Made by a program: the position numbers and the translations under genes. The notes beneath the pieces were generated by a model. That model searched no databases and was not told where the DNA came from. It worked only from the letters and a program-made list of their open reading frames with translations. DNA of 64,000 nucleotides. Origin: Pseudomonas entomophila L48. Its GTDB lineage: Bacteria > Pseudomonadota > Gammaproteobacteria > Pseudomonadales > Pseudomonadaceae. The stretch covers positions 2,928,501-2,992,500 of the forward strand of contig NC_008027.1 of assembly GCF_000026105.1 (NCBI RefSeq), given 5' to 3'. The number at the start of each line of letters is the position of its first letter. Positions within the stretch are counted from its first letter, which is position 1. Below are positions 1 through 10,242 of this stretch, piece after piece.

Positions 1-721
1 GCCGTCGGTACTCGTGAATCAGCAGCGTGCGGGCCAGGAAGCAATCCTGCGGGCTGGGCGCTTCCAGGTCCTTCATGGCCTGCCACAACGGCCGGAACAG
101 TCGAATGAACTCGCTGTAGTGCTGGCCGAGTTCCTCGATGTTCCAGCTTTCCCGCACCTGGGCGCGCAAGGCCTTGGAGGCCAACACTTCCTGGGCCTGG
201 GTCTCGAACACGATACAGTCGTCCTCGACCTCCAGCTCACGCAGCGTGGCGCTGAGGTCGGCACGATCGGTACGCGGGCAACCCAACAAGTTCGCGCCCA
301 TGGCGCCGAAACCCTGCCACTCCAGCTCTTCACGCACGGCCTTGCGCTTGCCGGCGTCGAGCTGCGACAGCAGCACAAGCGTCCAGGCGCCGTTCCAGGC
401 CGGCAGACTGGCGCTGTAGACGCGCTTGAAGGCTTTCTCGAAACGCCGTCGGCCGGTACCGGTGAGGCTGTAGTAGCTGCGCCGGCCGACTTTTTCAGCG
501 GTCAGCCAGCCTTCCTTGGTGAGACGGAAGATCGAGGTGCGGATCAGCCGCTCATTGATGCCCATCGGCTCCAGCAAGTTGATCAGGCTGCCCAGCCAGA
601 CCGTGCCGCCGTGGGGCTCGATGGCATCGCCATAGAGGGTGATGATCAGCGAGCTGGCGCGGATCGGCGTCTGCTCCTGGAAGCGGGTGATCAGGTGATT
701 CAGGGGGGCAAGGCTGCTCAT
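1..721 (-). CDS. paaX: PaaX, phenylacetyl-CoA-responsive repressor (C-terminus cut by window edge)
   Basis: GntR-like winged-helix repressor of the paa regulon; in the family, phenylacetyl-CoA is the inducer that releases it from DNA. The translated N-terminus contains the typical start MSSLAPLNHLITRF and the stretch LIRTSIFRLTKEGW of the DNA-binding domain. About 240 codons are visible against roughly 305 in the family, so about 65 C-terminal residues lie beyond position 1. The gene follows paaY with a 59-bp gap on the same strand, so the two are probably one leftward unit. Family assignment is secure; binding sites are inferred from motifs in the paa promoters. Confidence 0.93.
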   Translation of the reverse strand, partial: MSSLAPLNHLITRFQEQTPIRASSLIITLYGDAIEPHGGTVWLGSLINLLEPMGINERLIRTSIFRLTKEGWLTAEKVGRRSYYSLTGTGRRRFEKAFKRVYSASLPAWNGAWTLVLLSQLDAGKRKAVREELEWQGFGAMGANLLGCPRTDRADLSATLRELEVEDDCIVFETQAQEVLASKALRAQVRESWNIEELGQHYSEFIRLFRPLWQAMKDLEAPSPQDCFLARTLLIHEYRR

Positions 722-780
722 GGGGGGACGAGGCGCGATTAAAGCCTCGACTATACCTGCCTGCCGTGGCCGCGCAAGGC

Positions 781-1380
781 TCATGCACCGCCCTCGGCCT
801 TGGGTCTGAAGCCCGAGTCGCCCATGCGCGGGCGTTGATGTTCCACCTGGGTCAAGGGCGGGCACTCCACCAGCGCGGTCATGCAGCGCCGGGCCAGAGT
901 GTGATATTCGGCGGTGCCGCGTTGCTTCCAGGCCAGCTCCTGGGCGCTGAGCGCGCGCTTTACCTCGGCTGGCGCACCGACCACCAGGCTTTGTTCCGGG
1001 CACTGGAAGCCGGCCTTGACGAAGGCGGTGGCGGCGACGATGCAGCGCGGGGCGATGTGGGCGCCATCCATGACCACCGCGTTCATGCCGACCAGTGCGT
1101 CCTCGCCTACCCGGCAGCCGTGCAGCACGGCGCCGTGGCCGATGTGGCCGTTGCGCTCGACCACGGTGTCGCCGCCAGGGAAGCCGTGCATCACGCAAGT
1201 GTCCTGCAGGTTGGCGCCCTGCTCGAGGACGATGCGCCCGAAGTCGCCGCGCAGCGAAGCCAGGGGGCCGACATAGCAGTCTGGGCCAATGATCACGTCG
1301 CCGATCAGCACCGCGCTTGGGTGCACGTAAGCGCTGGGGTGGACCACGGGGGTCAGGCCATCCAGGCGGTAGCAGGGCAT
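781..1380 (-). CDS. paaY: PaaY, hexapeptide-repeat thioesterase of the paa pathway
   Basis: A 199-residue left-handed beta-helix protein of the gamma-carbonic-anhydrase-like family. Imperfect hexapeptide repeats run from about residue 15 to 130 (for example [16 protein letters not shown] and [11 protein letters not shown]). PaaY is a hydrolase that removes dead-end CoA thioesters formed from the ring-epoxide and oxepin intermediates. The length matches E. coli PaaY (196). It diverges from paaF across a 336-bp control region and lies upstream of paaX on the same strand. Confidence 0.92.
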   Translation of the reverse strand: MPCYRLDGLTPVVHPSAYVHPSAVLIGDVIIGPDCYVGPLASLRGDFGRIVLEQGANLQDTCVMHGFPGGDTVVERNGHIGHGAVLHGCRVGEDALVGMNAVVMDGAHIAPRCIVAATAFVKAGFQCPEQSLVVGAPAEVKRALSAQELAWKQRGTAEYHTLARRCMTALVECPPLTQVEHQRPRMGDSGFRPKAEGGA

Positions 1381-1716
1381 CTCTCACCTCATAAATGATT
1401 CAAATTAAGACAGATATTCATTCCATTGAAATCACATTGTCAATAAAGGCGATACATAACCCTGTAGGAGCCAGCTTTGCTGGCGAACCGCTTAACACAA
1501 AGGAATGGTGAGAATGCCGGTTCGCCAGCAAGGCTGGCTCCTACAGAGCGAATCACATGCAGCGATACCATTTTTATTTTTGTATGTTGATTTTGTGTAT
1601 CGCATTAAGCCTATACTCTCCCACCAAGGCATGGCCCGTCTCCTCTCGGCGCCATCGCATACAACACCAAGAAAAGCCGGCCACCCCGTGCCGAGCGTGC
1701 AGCCTGAGGTATCACC
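1381..1716. promoter_or_regulatory. Bidirectional control region between paaY and paaF
   Basis: This 336-bp region without genes separates the leftward paaYX unit from rightward paaFGHIJK. It holds an inverted pair of REP elements (1461-1546), a GCGATAC at 1449-1455 and, nearer paaF, GCGATAC at 1562-1568 facing GTATCGC at 1597-1603, a perfect 7-bp inverted repeat. GTGATAC/GTATCGC recurs in the paaA promoter, so these are candidate PaaX sites. A TGATTCAAA resembling the E. coli PaaX half-site lies near 1395. AT-rich promoter-like sequence covers about 1570-1620. The operator assignment is inference. Confidence 0.5.
1461..1546. repeat. Inverted REP pair (REPIN), GTAGGAGCCAGC class
   Basis: Two copies of a REP of the form CTGTAGGAGCCAGC-TTTGCTGGCGAA face each other (1461-1487 and 1519-1546) around about 30 bp of spacer. 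It sits in the paaY-paaF control region. Confidence 0.85.
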
Positions 1717-2490
1717 ATGCCGCGCAACCTCGTTGTGCAGGCACCAGCGGACGGCGTCCGCCTGGTCACCCTGCAACGCCTACAAGCCCTCAACGCCTTG
1801 AACACCGAACTGTTGGTCGAGCTCGCCAGCGAACTGGAGGCGGCCGAGCGCGATCCGCAGGTCCGCGCCCTGGTCATCACCGGCAGCCGCAAGGCCTTCG
1901 CCGCAGGTGCCGATATCAATGAGATGGCCGAGCGCGACCTGGTCGGCATCCTCAACGACCCACGGGTGGCCTGCTGGCAACGCATCGGCGCCTTCTCCAA
2001 ACCCCTGATCGCCGCCGTCAACGGCTTCGCCCTGGGCGGTGGCTGCGAGCTGGTGATGTGCGCCGATATCGTCATCGCCGGCAGCGACGCCCGCTTCGGC
2101 CAGCCGGAAATCAACCTCGGCATCCTTCCCGGCGCCGGTGGCACCCAACGCCTGCTGCGCGCCGTGGGCAAGCCCCTGGCCATGCAGATGGTGCTCACCG
2201 GCGAAGCCATCGATGCCCGCCACGCCTTGCGGGCCGGCTTGATCAGCGAGGTCACCCAGCCAGAGCTGACCGTCGAGCGCGCCCTGCAGGTGGCCAGCGC
2301 CATCGCCGCCAAGGCGCCGCTGGCGGTGCGGCTGGCCAAGGAAGCACTGCTCAAGGCACAGGACATGGACCTCGCCAGCGGCCTGCGCTTCGAGCGCCAC
2401 GCTTTCACCCTGCTGGCCGGCACCGCCGACCGCGACGAAGGCATTCGCGCCTTCCAGGAAAAACGCCCGGCCCGATTCCACGGGCTGTAA
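1717..2490 (+). CDS. paaF: 2,3-dehydroadipyl-CoA hydratase PaaF
   Basis: A 257-residue crotonase-fold enzyme that hydrates 2,3-dehydroadipyl-CoA to 3-hydroxyadipyl-CoA in the beta-oxidation part of the pathway. The oxyanion-hole stretch AGADINEM (about 63-70) and GGGCELVM (107-114) are present, and both hydratase acids are visible as Glu111 and Glu131 (GQPEINLGILPG). This separates it from its neighbour PaaG, which lacks both. First gene of paaFGHIJK; paaG starts 19 bp after its stop. Confidence 0.92.
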   Translation: MPRNLVVQAPADGVRLVTLQRLQALNALNTELLVELASELEAAERDPQVRALVITGSRKAFAAGADINEMAERDLVGILNDPRVACWQRIGAFSKPLIAAVNGFALGGGCELVMCADIVIAGSDARFGQPEINLGILPGAGGTQRLLRAVGKPLAMQMVLTGEAIDARHALRAGLISEVTQPELTVERALQVASAIAAKAPLAVRLAKEALLKAQDMDLASGLRFERHAFTLLAGTADRDEGIRAFQEKRPARFHGL

Positions 2491-2509
2491 CTGACGGAGC
2501 ACACCTGTC

Positions 2510-3304
2510 ATGCCTTACCAGCACATCCTGTTTTCCATCGACGACGACGGTGTCGCCGTCCTTTCATTGAACCGGCCCGAGCAACTCAACAGCTTCAACA
2601 CCGCCATGCACCTGGAGGTGCGCGACGCGCTGAAGCAGGTGCGCCAGAGCGAACGCGCCCGCGTACTGCTGCTGACCGCCGAAGGCCGTGGCTTCTGCGC
2701 AGGGCAAGACCTGTCCGACCGCAATGTAGCGCCGGGCGCGGCCATGCCGGACCTGGGGCAGTCCATCGAGCAGTTCTACAACCCGCTGGTGCGCAGCCTG
2801 CGCGACCTGCCAATGCCGGTGGTCTGCGCGGTCAACGGCGTGGCCGCCGGGGCCGGCGCCAACCTGCCGCTGGCCTGCGATCTGGTGCTGGCCGCTCGCT
2901 CGGCGACCTTCATCCAGGCGTTCTGCAAGATTGGCCTGGTGCCCGATTCCGGTGGTACCTGGCTGCTGCCCCGCCTGATCGGCATGGCCCGGGCCAAGGC
3001 GCTGGCCATGCTGGGTGAGCGGCTGAGCGCGGAGCAAGCCGAGCAATGGGGGCTCATCCACCGCGTGGTGGACGATGCCGCGCTGCGCGACGAAGCGCTC
3101 AAGCTGGCCCGCCAATTGGCCACCCAGCCCACCTATGGCCTGGCCCTGGTCAAGCGCGCCCTGAACCAGAGCTTTGACAACCGCTTCGACGAACAGCTGG
3201 AACTGGAGCGCGACCTGCAACGCCTGGCTGGGCGCAGCGAGGATTATCGCGAAGGAGTCAGCGCCTTCATGAACAAGCGCACACCCGTGTTCAAGGGGTG
3301 CTGA
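2510..3304 (+). CDS. paaG: 1,2-epoxyphenylacetyl-CoA isomerase PaaG
   Basis: A 264-residue crotonase-superfamily enzyme that converts ring-1,2-epoxyphenylacetyl-CoA to oxepin-CoA; the family also isomerises dehydroadipyl-CoA. Against PaaF the two hydratase glutamates are replaced (GAGANLPLACD and FCKIGLVPDSGG), and an Asp is present just after IGLVP (about residue 146), as expected for isomerases of this group. Length and position directly after paaF match known paa operons. The ORF ends 2 bp before the chosen paaH start. Confidence 0.92.
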   Translation: MPYQHILFSIDDDGVAVLSLNRPEQLNSFNTAMHLEVRDALKQVRQSERARVLLLTAEGRGFCAGQDLSDRNVAPGAAMPDLGQSIEQFYNPLVRSLRDLPMPVVCAVNGVAAGAGANLPLACDLVLAARSATFIQAFCKIGLVPDSGGTWLLPRLIGMARAKALAMLGERLSAEQAEQWGLIHRVVDDAALRDEALKLARQLATQPTYGLALVKRALNQSFDNRFDEQLELERDLQRLAGRSEDYREGVSAFMNKRTPVFKGC

Positions 3305-3306
3305 CC

Positions 3307-4824
3307 ATGAGCGCACTCGATAGCACTGCGCAGGTCGCGGTGATCGGCGCCGGCGCCATGGGCGCCGGCATCGCCCAGGTGGCGGCCCAAGCGGGACATC
3401 CCGTCCACCTCTATGACACCCGTCCCGGCGCCGCCGCCGAAGCGGTCCAGGGTATTGATCGCCAGCTCGGTCGCTTGGTGGAAAATGGCAAGCTGAACGC
3501 TCAAGCTCGCGAGGCGATCGTTGCGCGCCTGAGGCCGGTGGAAACGCTCGATTCGCTGGCCGACGCCAGCCTGGTGATCGAGGCCATCGTCGAGAACCTG
3601 ACCGTCAAGCAAGGCCTGCTACGACAACTGGAGGCCCTGTGCCGCGACGACTGCATCCTGGCGAGCAACACATCCTCCCTGTCGATCACCAGCCTGGCTG
3701 CCGGTTTGCGCATGCCGCAGCGAGTGGTCGGCATGCACTTCTTCAACCCGGCGCCACTGATGGCATTGGTAGAAGTCGTGTCCGGGCTGGCCACATCCCC
3801 TGATGTGGCTGCCAGGGTCCATGCCACCGCGCAGACCTGGGGCAAGCAGCCGGTCCATGCCCGCTCGACGCCGGGCTTTATCGTCAATCGCGTGGCCAGG
3901 CCGTTCTACGCCGAAAGCCTGCGCCTGTTGCAGGAAGGCGCGGCCGATTGCGCCACCCTCGACGCGCTGCTGCGTGACGCGGGCGGCTTCCGCATGGGGG
4001 CCTTCGAGCTCACCGACTTGATCGGCCATGACGTCAACTATGCAGTGACCTGCTCGGTGTTCGAGGCTTTCTACGGGGACTTCCGTTTCCAGCCTTCGCT
4101 GGTGCAGAAAGCACTGGTGGATGCCGGGCGGCTGGGCCGCAAGAGCGGCCAGGGCTTCTATGACTACAGCGATGGGGCCGAACGCCCACAAGCGAACGAA
4201 CTGCGCAGCGACAGCGCAATCGAGCACTGCGCCGTGGAAGGTGACCTGGGCACCTTGCGACCGCTGGCCGAGCGCCTGCGCAATGTCGGTATCCGCGTGA
4301 CCGAACGTGCCGGCAGCGGCCTGCTGAGGGTCGGCGACGCGACCCTGGCCTTGTCCGACGGTCGCCTGGCCAGCCAGCGCGCCCGTGAGGATGGCTTGCG
4401 CAACCTGGTGCTGCTGGACCTGGCGCTCGACTACCGGCAGGCCACGCGCATCGCCATCAGCCACAGCGCCGATTGCACCCCTGAAGCCCTCGATCAGGCC
4501 GTGGCCCTGCTGCGTCATGCCGGGCTCAAGGCCAGCGTCATCGCCGACCTGCCGGGCCTGGTGGTGCTGCGCACCGTGGCGATGCTCGCCAACGAAGCCG
4601 CCGACGCCGTGCTGCAAGGCGTCGCGTCGCCCGCCGACATCGACCTGGCCATGCGCGGCGGGGTCAACTACCCGCGCGGCCCCCTGGCCTGGGCCGATGC
4701 CCTGGGTGTCGGCTCCACCCTGCGCGTACTGGAAAACCTGCAGCGCAGCTACGGGGAGGAACGCTACCGCCCTTCCCTGCTGCTGCGCCGTACTCATGCC
4801 GAAGGAGGACGCCTGCATGCTTGA
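3307..4824 (+). CDS. paaH: 3-hydroxyadipyl-CoA dehydrogenase PaaH
   Basis: A 505-residue NAD-dependent dehydrogenase oxidising 3-hydroxyadipyl-CoA to 3-oxoadipyl-CoA. The Rossmann motif GAGAMGAG lies at residues 14-21, and the signature VVGMHFFNPAPLM about 115 residues later. Two 3HCDH C-terminal domains follow, one around residues 185-285 and a second near the C-terminus (GGVNYPRGPLAWAD). The start at 3307 is chosen over an upstream in-frame GTG at 3298 because AAGGGG lies at a normal distance. Its stop overlaps the paaI start by 8 bp. Confidence 0.92.
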   Translation: MSALDSTAQVAVIGAGAMGAGIAQVAAQAGHPVHLYDTRPGAAAEAVQGIDRQLGRLVENGKLNAQAREAIVARLRPVETLDSLADASLVIEAIVENLTVKQGLLRQLEALCRDDCILASNTSSLSITSLAAGLRMPQRVVGMHFFNPAPLMALVEVVSGLATSPDVAARVHATAQTWGKQPVHARSTPGFIVNRVARPFYAESLRLLQEGAADCATLDALLRDAGGFRMGAFELTDLIGHDVNYAVTCSVFEAFYGDFRFQPSLVQKALVDAGRLGRKSGQGFYDYSDGAERPQANELRSDSAIEHCAVEGDLGTLRPLAERLRNVGIRVTERAGSGLLRVGDATLALSDGRLASQRAREDGLRNLVLLDLALDYRQATRIAISHSADCTPEALDQAVALLRHAGLKASVIADLPGLVVLRTVAMLANEAADAVLQGVASPADIDLAMRGGVNYPRGPLAWADALGVGSTLRVLENLQRSYGEERYRPSLLLRRTHAEGGRLHA

Positions 4825-5258
4825 CCATTCCCCCGCAAACTTGGCCCGCGCCTGCGCTGAGTCGATGTTCAGCCGCGATGCGGCCAGCCAGGGGCTGGGC
4901 ATCGAATTGCTCGATGCCGGCCCCGGCAGCGCCCGCCTGGCCATGAGCGTGCGCGCCGACATGCTCCAGGGCCACGGCACCTGTCACGGCGGTTTCCTGT
5001 TCGCCTTGGCCGACTCGGCCTTCGCTTTCGCCTGCAACAGCTACGATGAAGCGGCCGTGGCCTTGGGTTGCAGCATCGATTATGTGGCGCCGGCGCGGCT
5101 GGGCGACCAGTTGACCGCTACCGCCAGCGAGCAGAGCCGCAAGGGGCGTACCGGCAACTACGACGTGCGCATCGAAAACCAGCAGGGCGAACTGATCGCC
5201 CTGTTCCACGGCAAATCCTACAAGGTGCGCGGCAGCGTGCTGACACCGGAGCCATCCC

Positions 5259-5266
<8 letters not shown>
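4817..5266 (+). CDS. paaI: Hydroxyphenylacetyl-CoA thioesterase PaaI
   Basis: A 149-residue single hotdog-fold thioesterase. The stretch [20 protein letters not shown] is the PaaI active-site helix region (HGGxxFxLAD). It hydrolyses misrouted hydroxyphenylacetyl-CoA and related thioesters so that CoA is not trapped. The start ATG at 4817 lies inside the end of paaH, with GAAGGAGG at 4801-4808 as ribosome site. The 3' end overlaps paaJ by 8 bp, so paaH-I-J are probably translationally coupled. Confidence 0.92.
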
Positions 5267-6479
<1,213 letters not shown>

Positions 6480-6573
6480 TCCGCCCGGCAAGACTCAAGA
6501 CCACGCGGGCAGTATGCTGCCTGCCATGACACTCAGGGCCCCGGCCCACGACAAGAACAACTCGAGTGAAACC

Positions 6574-7893
6574 ATGAACCTCTACCACGATGCCGAACGC
6601 GCCTTGCTCGACCCGATCGAAACCGCCAGTGTCGACGCGCTGCGCCAGCACCAGTTGGAGCGCCTGCGCTGGAGCCTGAACCACGCCTACGCCAATGTGC
6701 CGTTGTACCGCCAGCGCTTCGACGCCAGTGGCGCCCACCCCGACGACCTGAAGTCGCTGGAGGACCTGGCGAAGTTCCCCTTCACCGGCAAGAACGACCT
6801 GCGCGACAACTACCCCTACGGCATGTTCGCCGTGCCCCAGGACCAGGTGGTGCGCCTGCATGCCTCCAGCGGCACCACCGGCAAGCCGACGGTGGTCGGC
6901 TACACCCAGAACGACATCGACACCTGGGCCAACGTGGTTGCCCGCTCGATCCGCGCCGCGGGTGGGCGCAAGGGCGACAAGGTGCACGTTTCCTATGGCT
7001 ACGGCCTGTTCACCGGTGGCCTCGGCGCCCACTATGGCGCTGAACGCCTGGGCTGCACGGTGATCCCCATGTCCGGCGGCCAGACCGAGAAGCAGGTGCA
7101 GCTGATTCGCGATTTCCAGCCGGACATCATCATGGTCACGCCGTCGTACATGCTCAACCTGGCCGACGAAATCGAGCGTCAGGGCATCGCTCCGGACGAC
7201 CTCAAGCTGCGCCTGGGCATCTTCGGCGCCGAACCCTGGACCGAGGAACTGCGCCGCTCGATCGAGCAGCGCCTGGGCATCGACGCGCTCGATATCTACG
7301 GGCTCTCGGAAATCATGGGGCCGGGCGTGGCCATGGAGTGCATCGAGACCAAGGATGGCCCGACCATCTGGGAGGATCACTTCTACCCCGAGATCATCGA
7401 CCCGGTGACAGGCCAGGTGCTGCCGGACGGGCAACTGGGCGAGCTGGTGTTCACCTCGCTGAGCAAGGAGGCGCTGCCCATGGTGCGCTACCGCACCCGT
7501 GACCTCACCCGCTTGCTGCCTGGCACGGCGCGGCCGATGCGACGCATCGGCAAAATCACCGGGCGCAGCGACGACATGCTGATCATTCGCGGGGTCAACG
7601 TGTTCCCGACGCAGATCGAAGAACAGGTGCTGAAGATAAAACAGCTTTCAGAGCTTTATGAGATCCATCTGTATCGCAATGGAAATCTCGATAGTGTGGA
7701 GGTGCATGTGGAGCTGCGCAGTGACAGCCAGTACCTCGACGAGGGCCAGCGCAAGCAGGTGGTGGGCGAACTGGCGCGGCAGATCAAGACCTATATCGGT
7801 ATCAGCACGCAGATTCATCTGCGGCCGTGCGGCAGCCTGAAGCGCTCGGAGGGCAAGGCCTGTCACGTATATGACAAGCGGCTGGTCGGCTGA
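6574..7893 (+). CDS. paaK: Phenylacetate-CoA ligase PaaK
   Basis: A 439-residue AMP-forming ligase that starts the pathway by making phenylacetyl-CoA, which is also the inducer that removes PaaX. The AMP-binding P-loop LHASSGTTGKPTVVGYT lies near residues 95-111, with the later adenylation motif DIYGLSEIMGPG and the hinge region GRSDDMLIIRGVNVFPTQIE. The ATG at 6574 gives the usual family length; the open frame begins 60 bp earlier without a comparable start. Last gene of paaF-K, with a strong terminator 20 bp after the stop. Confidence 0.94.
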   Translation: MNLYHDAERALLDPIETASVDALRQHQLERLRWSLNHAYANVPLYRQRFDASGAHPDDLKSLEDLAKFPFTGKNDLRDNYPYGMFAVPQDQVVRLHASSGTTGKPTVVGYTQNDIDTWANVVARSIRAAGGRKGDKVHVSYGYGLFTGGLGAHYGAERLGCTVIPMSGGQTEKQVQLIRDFQPDIIMVTPSYMLNLADEIERQGIAPDDLKLRLGIFGAEPWTEELRRSIEQRLGIDALDIYGLSEIMGPGVAMECIETKDGPTIWEDHFYPEIIDPVTGQVLPDGQLGELVFTSLSKEALPMVRYRTRDLTRLLPGTARPMRRIGKITGRSDDMLIIRGVNVFPTQIEEQVLKIKQLSELYEIHLYRNGNLDSVEVHVELRSDSQYLDEGQRKQVVGELARQIKTYIGISTQIHLRPCGSLKRSEGKACHVYDKRLVG

Positions 7894-7912
7894 CGGCAAG
7901 CCATGAAAAGGG

Positions 7913-7940
7913 AGCCCCGGTATGATCCGGGGCTTTTTTT
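7913..7940 (+). terminator. Rho-independent terminator after paaK
   Basis: The stem AGCCCCGG / CCGGGGCT with loop TATGAT is followed by a run of T. It closes paaFGHIJK and separates it from paaABCDE. Confidence 0.9.
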
Positions 7941-7971
7941 GGCCTTTAGAAAGTCGGGGGCGCTTTGCACC

Positions 7972-8046
7972 CCTATCGCGACGCAAGGCCGCTCCCACAG
8001 GCATCGCGCGCACTCTGTGGGAGCGGCCTTGCGTCGCGATAGGGCT
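7972..8046. repeat. Inverted REP pair, GGGAGCGGCCTTGCG class
   Basis: Two facing copies of GTGGGAGCGGCCTTGCG-TCGCGA, with CCCTAT/ATAGGG extending the symmetry. This is a different sequence class from the GTAGGAGC elements. It lies between the paaK terminator and the paaA promoter. Confidence 0.85.
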
Positions 8047-8070
8047 GCGCAGCAGCCCCAACAATCCCAA

Positions 8071-8130
8071 TGTGATACACAAATCTTATTTGATACATCA
8101 AATACAGTTTGATGTTGTGTTTTGTATCGC
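8071..8130 (+). promoter_or_regulatory. paaA promoter region with candidate PaaX operators
   Basis: This AT-rich block directly upstream of paaA contains GTGATAC at 8072-8078, the perfect 14-bp palindrome TTTGATACATCAAA at 8089-8102 and GTATCGC at 8124-8130. The GATAC/GTATC half-sites match those upstream of paaF and paaY. Repression by PaaX and induction by phenylacetyl-CoA is the expected control; the assignment of these particular repeats is inference. Confidence 0.5.
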
Positions 8131-8177
8131 TTATAAATAACTCACGCCCCAAGCCGCCCACAACCGGAAGCCCGACC

Positions 8178-9167
8178 ATGTACGCACAGCTCGTAGAAAC
8201 CGGCGTCAAGCGCCTGAAGTCGCTGGAAGAGATGTCGCCCGAAGAGCGCGCCTTCCAGGAAAAGATCGACGCCGAGATCAAGATCGAAGCCAAGAACTGG
8301 ATGCCCGACGCCTACCGCCAGACCCTCATCCGCCAGATCTCCCAGCACGCCCACTCGGAAATCGTCGGCATGCTGCCCGAGGGCAACTGGGTCACCCGCG
8401 CCCCCTCGCTCAAGCGCAAGCTGCAACTGATGGCCAAGATCCAGGACGAAGCCGGCCATGGCCTGTACCTCTACAGCGCCATGGAAACCCTCGGCGCCGA
8501 CCGCGATGAAGAGATCGCCAAGCTGCACAGCGGCAAGGCCAAGTACTCGAGCATCTTCAACTACCCCACCCTCAGCTGGGCCGACATGGGCGCAGTGGGT
8601 TGGCTGGTGGACGGTGCGGCGATCGTCAACCAGGTGGTGCTGCAGCGCACCTCCTACGGCCCCTACGCCCGCGCCATGGTCCGCATCTGCAAGGAAGAGA
8701 GCTTCCACCAGCGCCAGGGCTACGAACTGCTGTTGACCCTGATGCGCCACGGCACCCAGGCCCAGAAGGACATGGTCCAGGACGCCATCAACCGCCTGTG
8801 GTGGCCGGCATTGATGATGTTCGGCCCCAGCGACGAACACTCGCCCAACAGCGCCCAGTCCATGGCCTGGAAGATCAAGCGCCAGACCAACGACGAGCTG
8901 CGCCAACGTTTCATCGACCAGACCGTGCCGCAACTGGAACTGCTTGGCTGCACCGCGCCAGATCCTGCGCTGAAGTGGAACGAAGCCCGCGGCCACTACG
9001 ACTTCGGCGAGATCCAGTGGGACGAGTTCTATGAAGTCATCAAGGGCAACGGCCCCTGCAACCAGGAACGCGTCGCCACGCGGCGCAAGGCCATCGAGGA
9101 TGGCGCCTGGGTGCGCGAAGCCGCCGTGGCCTATGCACGCAAGCAACAGAACAAGAATGCCGCCTGA
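8178..9167 (+). CDS. paaA: PaaA, catalytic subunit of phenylacetyl-CoA 1,2-epoxidase
   Basis: A 329-residue ferritin-like di-iron oxygenase subunit. Carboxylate and His iron ligands are visible in [18 protein letters not shown] (ExxH) and [10 protein letters not shown] (ExxH). Together with PaaC (structural partner), PaaB and the reductase PaaE it inserts one oxygen atom into the aromatic ring of phenylacetyl-CoA. The ATG at 8178 follows an AAGCCCGACC leader and gives the usual length; upstream in-frame ATGs fall in the operator region. First gene of paaABCDE. Confidence 0.94.
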   Translation: MYAQLVETGVKRLKSLEEMSPEERAFQEKIDAEIKIEAKNWMPDAYRQTLIRQISQHAHSEIVGMLPEGNWVTRAPSLKRKLQLMAKIQDEAGHGLYLYSAMETLGADRDEEIAKLHSGKAKYSSIFNYPTLSWADMGAVGWLVDGAAIVNQVVLQRTSYGPYARAMVRICKEESFHQRQGYELLLTLMRHGTQAQKDMVQDAINRLWWPALMMFGPSDEHSPNSAQSMAWKIKRQTNDELRQRFIDQTVPQLELLGCTAPDPALKWNEARGHYDFGEIQWDEFYEVIKGNGPCNQERVATRRKAIEDGAWVREAAVAYARKQQNKNAA

Positions 9168-9193
9168 AGCGGCCAATGATGCGGAGAACCCCC

Positions 9194-9475
9194 ATGTCTG
9201 TCTGGACCCTCTTTGAAGTCTTCGTGCGCAGCAAGCACGGCCTGAACCACAAGCATGTGGGCAGCGTGCACGCCGCCGACGCCGCCATGGCCATCGAGAA
9301 CGCCCGCGAGCTGTACACCCGCCGCAGTGAAGGCGTGAGCCTGTGGGTGGTGCCCTCGGCGCTGATCACCGCCTCCTCCCCGGACGAGAAGGACCCGCTG
9401 TTCGCCCCGGCGGACGACAAGGTCTATCGCCACGCCAGCTTCTACGAGCTGCCAGCCGAAGTCGGACACATGTGA
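9194..9475 (+). CDS. paaB: PaaB subunit of phenylacetyl-CoA epoxidase
   Basis: A 93-residue protein beginning MSVWTLFEVFVRSKHGLNHK, the characteristic PaaB start. PaaB bridges PaaAC heterodimers in the epoxidase and may help dock the reductase. The start at 9194 is chosen because of the preceding GGAGAACCCC; an in-frame ATG 18 bp upstream is less well placed. It lies between paaA and paaC, with 8 bp before paaC. Confidence 0.92.
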   Translation: MSVWTLFEVFVRSKHGLNHKHVGSVHAADAAMAIENARELYTRRSEGVSLWVVPSALITASSPDEKDPLFAPADDKVYRHASFYELPAEVGHM

Positions 9476-9483
9476 GGCGCGCC

Positions 9484-10242
9484 ATGCACAAGCAAGCACT
9501 GATTCAATACCTGCTGTTGCTCGGCGACAGCGCCCTGGTCCAGGGCCAGCGCCTGTGTGAGTGGTGCGGCAAGGCGCCGGCGCTGGAGGAAGAGCTGGCG
9601 CTGATGAACGTAGGCCTCGACCTGGTCGGCCAGGCACGCAACTGGCTGGACTATGCCGCCGAACTGCAGGACGACGGCCACGATGCCGACGCTCTGGCCT
9701 TCCGTCGTGACGAACGGGCCTATCGCAACCTGCTGCTGGTCGAACAACCCAACGGCGATTACGCCGTGACGATGCTCAAGCAATTTCTCTACGATGCCTG
9801 GCACCACGCCATGCTCGACGGCTTGAGCGCATCGAGCGATGAGCGTGTCGCCGGTATCGCCGCCAAGGCCCTGAAGGAAGTGACCTACCACCTGCGCCGC
9901 TCCGGCGAGTGGGTGCAGCGCCTGGGTGGCGGCACCGAGGAAAGCCGCCGTCGCATGCTCGACGCCATTCCAACGCTGTGGCGCTTCACCGTCGAGCTGA
10001 CGGCCGCCAGCGACAGCGAAGTACAACTGGCCCAGGCCGGCATCGCCGCCGACCCGGCGCGGGTCGCCCGCCGCTGGCTGGCCACGGTCGAGGCGATCTT
10101 CGCCTCGGTCGAACTGCCGCTACCAAAGGCCGCAAGCCACTTCTACCTGGACGGGCGCAAAGGCCTGCACACCGAGCACCTGGGCCTGCTGCTGGCCGAG
10201 ATGCAGTTCCTGCCGCGAGCCTACCCCGATGCGACCTGGTGA
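9484..10242 (+). CDS. paaC: PaaC, structural ferritin-like subunit of the epoxidase
   Basis: A 252-residue ferritin-like protein that pairs with PaaA. PaaC keeps the helical bundle but is the structural, non-catalytic partner in the family. Visible family stretches are NVGLDLVGQARNWLDYAAEL and FLYDAWHHAMLDGL. The start at 9484 immediately follows the paaB stop, and the 3' end overlaps paaD by 14 bp. Confidence 0.92.
   Translation: MHKQALIQYLLLLGDSALVQGQRLCEWCGKAPALEEELALMNVGLDLVGQARNWLDYAAELQDDGHDADALAFRRDERAYRNLLLVEQPNGDYAVTMLKQFLYDAWHHAMLDGLSASSDERVAGIAAKALKEVTYHLRRSGEWVQRLGGGTEESRRRMLDAIPTLWRFTVELTAASDSEVQLAQAGIAADPARVARRWLATVEAIFASVELPLPKAASHFYLDGRKGLHTEHLGLLLAEMQFLPRAYPDATW

Noticed and set aside
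7972..8046. Repeated palindromes considered as a CRISPR array or transposon ends
   Set aside because: Only two facing copies with no regular spacers, no cas genes and no transposase. They match Pseudomonas REP elements seen elsewhere in the window.
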